From NCBI GenBank assembly GCA_016710645.1, contig JADJVI010000012.1, forward strand, positions 1 through 18,718: a DNA stretch of 18,718 bases. Reading direction: 5' to 3'. A program made the translations under genes and the position numbers. Within the stretch, counting starts at the first letter, position 1; every line of letters begins with the position of its first letter. Shown one piece after another: positions 13,456 through 18,718 of the stretch. The notes below the pieces were generated by a model. That model made no database searches. It worked only from the letters and a program-made list of their open reading frames with translations, and was not told where the DNA came from. Source of the stretch: Actinomycetales bacterium (GTDB lineage: Bacteria; Actinomycetota; Actinomycetes; Actinomycetales; Dermatophilaceae).

Positions 13456-16068
13456 TCAGCGCCGCTGAGCCGGCGGGTCGGCAGGGTCGGCAAGATCAGC
13501 AGGTTCAGCAAGCTCGGCAGGGTCAGCAGGGTCGGCAGGGTCGGCAGGGTCGGCAGGGTCAGCAGGGTCGGCAAGCTCGGCAGGGTCGGCAAGCTCGGCA
13601 GGGTCGGGCCGCTCCTCGGCCAGCCGAGTCAACACCGCGGCGAGCAGGACGATGGCGCCAGCCTTGTCCAGCGGGGAGTTGCCGTTGCCGCATTTGGGGG
13701 ACTGCACGCACCCCGGACAGCCCGCCTCGCAGTCGCATCCTCGGACGGTGTCGAGGGTTGCACCCACCCAGTCGGCGATCACGGCATACCCGCGCTCGGC
13801 AAACCCCGCCCCACCCGGATGGCCGTCGTAGACGAGCACGGTCGGCAGGCCGGTGTCGGGGTGATACGCGGTCGAGACTCCGCCGACGTCCCAGCGGTCG
13901 GCGGTGGCGACGAGCGGCAGCATCCCGATGAGCGCGTGCTCGGCTGCGTGCAGCGCCCCCGGCCACTGTCGGGAGTGCAGGCCGACGTCGCTGAGCACGT
14001 TCTCGGGGAGCGTCCACCAGACGCCGATCGTGGCGAGCGTTCGTTCGGGAAGGTCGAGCCGATGTTCGCCGATCACCTCTCCGGCTGGATCGCGACGCAG
14101 GAAGGACACCACCTGCGAGTGCACGGTCACCTCGCCGAACGACACCGCCAGGTCTGGGTGCTCTCGGCAGGCGCGGACCTGCCCCAGATCGAAGCGACTG
14201 ATCGACCGAGCCTGGGTGCTCCACCCCGGGTCGCCAGCGACCACGAGGGCATGGCCGGCCTCCAGGTCGAGCTCGGCCACGACGAACGTCGCGCCCTGAT
14301 GCAGATGGACGGCGCCGGGGTGCACGGTGTGATCGGCTCGGGCTTCCTCGACGATCCCGACGACGCGCCCGGACGAACGCTCCACCACGCGGATGCTGCG
14401 CCCGATCCCACGCAGCGAGAACCACCCCGATGGCCGGTCCGGGCGCGGCCAATACCACCCCGTGGGCCGGACCCGCAGCACGCGATCGGCCACCAACCGG
14501 TCGATGAGCCCGCGAGCAGTGGGTCCGAACAACTCGAGATCCACCGGCGTCAACGGCAGCTCGGCGGCCGCGCAGAGCAAGTGCGGCGCGAGCAGGTGCG
14601 GGTTGTGTGGGTCGACCACGGCTGCCTCGACCGGGCGGTCGAAGATCGCGGCGGGGTGATCGATGAGGTAGCGATCCAACGGGTCATCCGCCCCAACGAG
14701 CACCGCCAGCGCGGGCCGCCCGGTCCGGCCAGCCCGCCCGACCTGCTGCCAAAACGAGGCGAGGGTGCCCGGCCACCCGGCCAGCAGCACGGTGTCCAAC
14801 CCCGAGATATCGATGCCGAGTTCCAGAGCCGTCGTCGCGGCCAGTCCCTGCAGGCGGCCGTCCCGCAGGTCACGCTCCAGCGCTCGGCGTTCCTCGGGCA
14901 GATAACCGCCCCGGTATGCCGCGACCGATCGCCGATATCCGCTGGAGTCGCGCCCAGCCACGCTCGCGATCACCTCGGCTCCGACCCGGGACCGGGCGAA
15001 CGCCACCGTCTGCACCCCGGCATCGACGAAGCGCCCCAAGAGGTCGGCGGTCTCGGCCACCGCGCTTCGCCGCTTGGGGGTCAGGTCACCGATCGACCCG
15101 TCCGGCGATCCGTCGGGCGACCTGTCGGGCGATCTGTCGGGGGACCTGTCCGGCGATCCGTCGGGCGACCCGGCGACCGACCCATCATCCACCGCAGGGG
15201 CGGAGGGAGGGCCGGTGCTCGCTGGTTCCCACAGGGCGACGGTGAGCGGCCCGCGCGGTGAGCCGTCGCGCAAGACGGGACGGACCGGCATACCGAACAG
15301 GTGTGTCGCATGCGCCGCGGGGTCGGCGATCGTCGCCGATGCGAAGGCAAAGGTAGGAGTCGAGCGATACCGAGCTGCCACCCGCTGCAATCGCCGCAGC
15401 ACCAAGGCCAGGTGGGAGCCGAACACGCCGCGGTAGATATGGCACTCGTCGACCACGACGTAGCGCAGCGCCCGCAGGAACGGTGCCCAGCGCTCGTGGC
15501 CGGGAAGGAGGGAGTGATGCAGCAGGTCGGGGTTGGTCAGCACGTATGCCGCGTGGTCGCGCACCCAGCGGCGTTCCTCGGGAGGGGTGTCGCCGTCGTA
15601 GGCCGCCACCCGAACGCCAGGAAGGGCTAGGGACTCCACGCGGGCCAGTTGATCGTGGGCGAGGGCCTTGGTCGGGGCGAGGTAGAGCGCCGTGGCCCCG
15701 CGCCCGGTGGGAGCCGCCCGACCGGCAATCACCGTGCTGAGCACAGGCACGAGGAACCCCAGTGACTTGCCCGACGCCGTGCCCGTCGACAGCACGACAT
15801 GCTCGCCGCCATGCAGCAACTCGGCGGCCTCGCGTTGGTGCGACCAAAGCTGCGAGATGCCGGAGCCAGTGAGCGCCGCAGCCAGAGACGGGTCAGTCCA
15901 GGCAGGCAGATCGGCCGTCGTCGCCACGCGTGCCGGAAACCGCTCGACGTGGAGTAGTCGACGCGCACGGTCACCGGCTGCAATACTCACCAGTAACCGG
16001 GCTGGGTCGTCAGCCTGCCAGTGGACACCGTCGAGCGGGTCCACCGGCGGGTCTATACGGGCGGGCAT
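13456..16068 (-). CDS. DECH-box helicase of the MrfA/YprA type
   Basis: 870 residues from ATG 16068; a TTG at 16134 would add 22. Superfamily 2 DNA helicase of the actinobacterial 'helicase/secretion neighborhood' group, related to B. subtilis MrfA, which acts in repair of mitomycin C damage. Seen: WSHQREAAELL (Q-motif region), Walker A TGTASGKS (95-102), APTKALAHDQ (Ia), DECH box (207-210), SAT (244-246), second RecA domain with ATTALELGIDISGLD and QQVGRAGRTGR, and a DUF1998-like end with a cysteine cluster C778, C780, C784, C787, C793 likely binding metal. Two odd low-complexity parts: (SPD[G/R])n at 301-324 between the RecA domains, and an acidic ADP/AEL tail at about 820-867. Confidence 0.92.
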   Translation of the reverse strand: MPARIDPPVDPLDGVHWQADDPARLLVSIAAGDRARRLLHVERFPARVATTADLPAWTDPSLAAALTGSGISQLWSHQREAAELLHGGEHVVLSTGTASGKSLGFLVPVLSTVIAGRAAPTGRGATALYLAPTKALAHDQLARVESLALPGVRVAAYDGDTPPEERRWVRDHAAYVLTNPDLLHHSLLPGHERWAPFLRALRYVVVDECHIYRGVFGSHLALVLRRLQRVAARYRSTPTFAFASATIADPAAHATHLFGMPVRPVLRDGSPRGPLTVALWEPASTGPPSAPAVDDGSVAGSPDGSPDRSPDRSPDRSPDGSPDGSIGDLTPKRRSAVAETADLLGRFVDAGVQTVAFARSRVGAEVIASVAGRDSSGYRRSVAAYRGGYLPEERRALERDLRDGRLQGLAATTALELGIDISGLDTVLLAGWPGTLASFWQQVGRAGRTGRPALAVLVGADDPLDRYLIDHPAAIFDRPVEAAVVDPHNPHLLAPHLLCAAAELPLTPVDLELFGPTARGLIDRLVADRVLRVRPTGWYWPRPDRPSGWFSLRGIGRSIRVVERSSGRVVGIVEEARADHTVHPGAVHLHQGATFVVAELDLEAGHALVVAGDPGWSTQARSISRFDLGQVRACREHPDLAVSFGEVTVHSQVVSFLRRDPAGEVIGEHRLDLPERTLATIGVWWTLPENVLSDVGLHSRQWPGALHAAEHALIGMLPLVATADRWDVGGVSTAYHPDTGLPTVLVYDGHPGGAGFAERGYAVIADWVGATLDTVRGCDCEAGCPGCVQSPKCGNGNSPLDKAGAIVLLAAVLTRLAEERPDPAELADPAELADPADPADPADPADPADPAELAEPADLADPADPPAQRR
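13473..13607. repeat. 9-bp minisatellite in the helicase 3' end
   Basis: About 15 units of GGCAGGGTC and variants (GGCAAGCTC, AGCAGGGTC). On the coding strand they give Ala-Asp-Pro, Ala-Glu-Leu and similar triplets, making an acidic tail of about 45 residues. The unit is three codons long or a multiple, so length changes keep the frame and stop. Confidence 0.9.
15100..15171. repeat. 12-bp minisatellite in the helicase linker
   Basis: Six 12-bp units starting at 15100, 15112, 15124, 15136, 15148 and 15160, of the form GTCGGGCGATCC with small changes. They code Ser-Pro-Asp-Gly/Arg repeats between the SAT motif domain and the second RecA domain. Frame-neutral. Confidence 0.9.
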
Positions 16069-16181
16069 CGGCTCAACAGTACGACCGGTGGCGTTTGCGG
16101 CACGGTGGCAAGGAAGAGATCGAGACCTGTCCAAGGCCGAGCGGTGAGTGGCTCGGGGTGCACCACGACAAAGGGGTGGCG

Positions 16182-16499
16182 GTGGAACTGGAGCTGTCGA
16201 ACCAGACCTACGGTGACACGTGCGTCGTGCACGTCACCGGCGAGATCGATCTGGCCACTGCCCCGGCTCTGCGCCGTTACCTGGACGAACAGATTGCCAA
16301 GGGGTGTCGCGAGCTCGTCGTCGACATCGAGGGCGTCACCCTGCTGGACTCGACCGGCCTCGGAGTCTTGGTGGGTCGGCTCAAGGTCATGCGAGCCAAT
16401 GGCAACGAGATGCGCGTGGTCGGCGCTCGCGATCGGGTGCTCAAGGTGTTGGTCATCACCGGACTCGACCGGGTTTTCGAGGTCAGCGCCGTCCACTGA
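16182..16499 (+). CDS. STAS-domain anti-sigma factor antagonist (BldG/RsbV-like)
   Basis: 105 residues from GTG 16182, with AAGGGG about six bases upstream; GTGs at 16158 and 16176 are alternatives. Complete STAS domain: VVHVTGEIDLATAPALRRYLDEQI, ELVVDIEGVTLLDSTGLGVLVGRLKVM, then RVVGARDRVLKVLVITGLDRVFEV. S57 in LDSTGLG is the residue phosphorylated by anti-sigma kinases in this family; the unphosphorylated form binds the anti-sigma factor and frees a sigma factor. It diverges from the helicase gene and precedes the pyrophosphatase gene, as bldG does in Streptomyces. There bldG is followed by an anti-sigma gene, which is missing here. Confidence 0.92.
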   Translation: MELELSNQTYGDTCVVHVTGEIDLATAPALRRYLDEQIAKGCRELVVDIEGVTLLDSTGLGVLVGRLKVMRANGNEMRVVGARDRVLKVLVITGLDRVFEVSAVH

Positions 16500-16516
16500 C
16501 GTCCACTGACGTCCAC
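16491..16516. repeat. 10-bp tandem repeat over the STAS stop codon
   Basis: GTCCACTGAC twice plus GTCCAC. The first copy contains the last two codons and the TGA stop, so the duplication lies right after the coding end and leaves the protein unchanged. Confidence 0.85.
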
Positions 16517-16561
16517 GGCGGCGACGCAAAGGTGAGCTGCACGGCATACTCGAAGGCGCGA

Positions 16562-16582
16562 AAACGCTTGTAAGCGTTTGCA
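16562..16582. promoter_or_regulatory. LacI/cre-like palindrome upstream of the pyrophosphatase gene
   Basis: AAACGCTTGTAAGCGTTT (16562-16579) is a perfect inverted repeat with 8-bp arms, standing out in a short AT-rich island. The overlapping TGTAAGCGTTTGCA (16569-16582) fits the LacI-family/cre consensus TGWAARCGYTWNCW. It lies 163-183 bases ahead of the pyrophosphatase ATG, near a possible promoter (TTGTAA around 16568-16573 and TAACAC near 16591). A LacI-type regulator is likely; its identity is unknown. It could also be the stem of a terminator for the STAS gene, but no T run follows. Confidence 0.55.
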
Positions 16583-16744
16583 TTTCCTTGTAACACGCGT
16601 CACACCCCAACCGGACTCTTGACCGGTCGCCCACAAGACGTCGCGACCGGTAGCCTCAGCCCGGACACACGGAAGTGCCTCCGCCGAGGATGCCCTCGGC
16701 GCCGACCCCGTGCGCCGCCGGTGGCGGCGTCAAGGAGGAACTGG

Positions 16745-18718
16745 ATGCTTGCCATCAGCCCTGCCGCGAGTCAGGTGGCCCTCGAGGGCCTCAACCTGAC
16801 ACTGGTCATCGCGGTCCTGGTCATCTCGCTCATCGCCCTCGCCATGGGCGCTATGTTCCGCGGCCAGGTGCTCGCGGCTGACGCCGGCACTCCGCGGATG
16901 CAGGAAATCGGCGCCGCGGTCGAGGAGGGCGCTCAGGCCTACCTCAACCGGCAGTTCAAGACGCTCGGCGGCTTCGTCGTCCTCGTCTTCCTGTTGCTCT
17001 TCCTGCTGCCGGCCGACATGAACGTCAAGATCGGTCGCTCGGTCTTCTTCGTCGTCGGCGCGCTCTTCTCGGCGGCCATCGGCTATCTCGGCATGTCGCT
17101 CGCTGTCAAGGCCAACGTCCGCGTCGCATCGGCCGCCCGGATGGGCAGCCGTGAGGGCGGCATGAAGATCGCCTTCCGCACCGGCGGTGTCGTGGGCATG
17201 GCCACGGTCGGGCTCGGTCTGCTCGGCGCCTCGCTCGTCGTGCTCATCTACAAGGGCGACGCCCCCAAGGTCCTGGAGGGCTTCGGCTTCGGCGCGGCGC
17301 TGCTCGCGATGTTCATGCGTGTCGGTGGCGGCATCTTCACCAAGGCCGCCGACGTCGGCGCCGACCTGGTCGGCAAGGTCGAGGCGGGCATCCCCGAGGA
17401 CGACCCGCGCAACGCGGCCACCATCGCCGACAACGTCGGCGACAACGTCGGTGACTGCGCCGGCATGGCTGCCGACCTCTTCGAGTCGTATGCCGTGACG
17501 CTCGTCGCCGCGCTCATCCTCGGCTCGGTCGCGCTCGGCGTTCAGGGTCTGGTCTTCCCACTCATCGTCCCGGCCATCGGCGCCATCACCGCCATCATCG
17601 GTGTCTACATCACCAAGGTGCGCGGCAACGAAAACGGCCTGGCCGCCATCAACCGCGGCTTCTACATCTCGGCTGTCATCTCGGCCGTGCTCTCGACCAT
17701 CGCGGCCTTCGTCTACCTGCCGCAGGCGCTCACCTCGGCCACCGGCGAGGTGCTCGTCTCCGGGCTGCGGATCCGCGCCACCCTGGCCGTGCTCCTGGGC
17801 ATCGTCCTCGCGGGCGTCATCCTCTGGCTCACCGGTCACTTCACCGGCACCGAGGCCCGCCCGACCAACGACGTCGCGCGCACCTCGCTCACCGGCCCGG
17901 CCACGGTGGTCCTCGCCGGCATCGGTGTCGGCTTCGAGTCGGCCGTTTACACCGCGGTCATCATCGGCGCGGCTGTCTACGGCGCCTTCACCCTCGGTGG
18001 TGGAGCCGCCGCGCTGTCGCTGTTCTTCATCGCCCTGGCCGGTTGTGGCCTGCTCACCACGGTCGGCGTCATCGTCGCCATGGACACCTTCGGCCCGGTC
18101 TCGGACAACGCCCAGGGCATCGCCGAGATGTCGCACGACATCGACGCCGCGGGCGCCCGGATCCTCACCGACCTCGACGCCGTCGGCAACACCACCAAGG
18201 CGATCACCAAGGGCATCGCGATCGCGACCGCCGTCCTCGCGGCGACGGCACTCTTCGGGTCCTTCACCGACGCATGGGAGACCGCCGCTCGCGAGATCGG
18301 CATCAAGTCGGCCGGTGAGCTGCCGGTGTCGTTCATCACCGAGATCGTCTCGCCGACGACCCTCGTCGGTGCGCTGCTCGGTGCGTCGGTCGTGTTCCTT
18401 TTCTCTGGCCTGGCCATCAACGCCGTGACCCGCGCTGCCGGCGCGATCATCTTCGAGGTGCGCCGCCAGATCCGCGAGATCCCCGGGATCATGGAGGGCA
18501 CCGCCAAGCCCGAATACGGCAAGGTCGTCGACATCTGCACCCGCGACTCGCTGCGCGAGCTCGCGACCCCGGGTCTGCTGGCCGCGCTCACCCCGATCGT
18601 CGTCGGGTTCGGCCTGGGCATCGGCGCGCTCGCGGGCTTCCTCGCCGGCGCCATCACCTCCGGCTGCCTCATGGCCGTGTTCCTCGCCAACTCCGGTGGG
18701 TCGTGGGACAACGCCAAG
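16745..18718 (+). CDS. hppA: K+-independent-type H+-translocating pyrophosphatase, N-terminal 658 codons
   Basis: The gene starts at ATG 16745 after a strong AAGGAGGAA site and stays open to the last base, so it is cut by the window end (usual length about 780-800 residues). It is a membrane pump that couples pyrophosphate hydrolysis to proton export. Seen: many membrane helices; the signature DVGADLVGKVE from D203 with IPEDDPRNAATIADNVGDNVGDCAGMAADLFESY; AMDTFGPVSDNAQGIAEMS; and DLDAVGNTTKAITKG, in which Lys485 follows GNTT. Lys at that place marks the K+-independent class, Ala the K+-dependent one. Codon use and frame are clean throughout. It stands where Streptomyces has its pyrophosphatase, downstream of the bldG-like gene. 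Confidence 0.96.
   Translation, partial: MLAISPAASQVALEGLNLTLVIAVLVISLIALAMGAMFRGQVLAADAGTPRMQEIGAAVEEGAQAYLNRQFKTLGGFVVLVFLLLFLLPADMNVKIGRSVFFVVGALFSAAIGYLGMSLAVKANVRVASAARMGSREGGMKIAFRTGGVVGMATVGLGLLGASLVVLIYKGDAPKVLEGFGFGAALLAMFMRVGGGIFTKAADVGADLVGKVEAGIPEDDPRNAATIADNVGDNVGDCAGMAADLFESYAVTLVAALILGSVALGVQGLVFPLIVPAIGAITAIIGVYITKVRGNENGLAAINRGFYISAVISAVLSTIAAFVYLPQALTSATGEVLVSGLRIRATLAVLLGIVLAGVILWLTGHFTGTEARPTNDVARTSLTGPATVVLAGIGVGFESAVYTAVIIGAAVYGAFTLGGGAAALSLFFIALAGCGLLTTVGVIVAMDTFGPVSDNAQGIAEMSHDIDAAGARILTDLDAVGNTTKAITKGIAIATAVLAATALFGSFTDAWETAAREIGIKSAGELPVSFITEIVSPTTLVGALLGASVVFLFSGLAINAVTRAAGAIIFEVRRQIREIPGIMEGTAKPEYGKVVDICTRDSLRELATPGLLAALTPIVVGFGLGIGALAGFLAGAITSGCLMAVFLANSGGSWDNAK

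Larger units (their letters stand above)
1077..17495. repeat. Dispersed octamer family GTATGCCG / CGGCATAC, at least 26 copies
   Basis: Forward copies (GTATGCCG) start at 1173, 3235, 3687, 4723, 5191, 6692, 8530, 9717, 12059, 14914, 15544 and 17488. Reverse copies (CGGCATAC) start at 1077, 1289, 1549, 2029, 2800, 5286, 5312, 5338, 6046, 10178, 11434, 13782, 15286 and 16542. Every GTATGCC I found is followed by G, and 18 of 26 continue with T, several as GTATGCCGTCCG. Copies lie in genes in different reading frames and between genes. By composition fewer than one copy is expected. Confidence 0.85.

Noticed and set aside
13111..15261. 716-residue open frame on the plus strand
   Set aside because: It lies opposite the helicase gene, is low in complexity (Arg/Pro/Gly/Ser), and matches no family; the minus-strand helicase has full motifs. 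Open antisense frames are common at this GC content.
16730..18136. 468-residue open frame on the minus strand, very rich in Asp, Glu, Arg and Gly
   Set aside because: Antisense of the pyrophosphatase gene, whose frame has clear signature motifs; the composition is that of a reverse-frame shadow.

Overview
The window is GC-rich (roughly 70%), with actinobacterial gene order and many GTG/TTG starts. Two conserved actinobacterial blocks are present. One is the 'helicase/secretion neighborhood' (Ssd/CpaE-like ATPase, TadA, TadB/C, DUF4244 pilin, TadE proteins, DECH-box helicase; compare M. tuberculosis Rv3649-Rv3660c). The other is helicase - BldG-like STAS protein - H+-pyrophosphatase, as around Streptomyces bldG. 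I infer an actinomycete, perhaps Micrococcales/Intrasporangiaceae-like; I cannot fix the genus.

Layout. 1-5181 (minus strand) is a monocarboxylate-uptake and sensing block. In transcription order it holds a LytS-type histidine kinase, a LytTR response regulator, a small two-helix membrane protein, an SSS-family symporter, a DUF485 protein and the start of an ActP/MctC-like symporter. The second symporter gene and the DUF485 gene both carry apparent frameshifts (four small indels in 2.1 kb), while the rest of the window reads cleanly. 5182-5354 is a divergent intergenic region with three tandem 26-bp repeats. 5355-6200 encodes a Fic-like protein with a broken active-site loop. 6201-6607 is noncoding: a DnaA-box match, a candidate promoter and a clear 6C RNA (two hairpins, each with seven C's in the loop).

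6608-12989 is the tad (Flp-pilus-type) locus on the plus strand: ssd-like, tadA, a fused tadB-tadC, then pilin, tadE and a tadE-like gene. It is split by an oppositely oriented CoA-disulfide/persulfide reductase with a rhodanese domain (10109-11809). This intruder has a 16-bp CsoR/CstR-type palindrome at its promoter, and a decayed second copy of its own 3' end lies just downstream. 12999-16068 (minus) holds a small membrane protein and the MrfA/YprA-like helicase, which contains two in-frame minisatellites. 16182-16499 is a BldG/RsbV-like STAS gene without a partner anti-sigma gene. 16745 to the window end is the first 658 codons of a K+-independent-type H+-translocating pyrophosphatase, preceded by a LacI/cre-like palindrome.

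The most unusual signal is not a gene. The octamer GTATGCCG (or its complement CGGCATAC) occurs at least 26 times, about once per 720 bp, where base composition predicts fewer than one. It lies in both orientations, in genes and between them, at a density like that of DNA-uptake sequences or the cyanobacterial HIP1 element.
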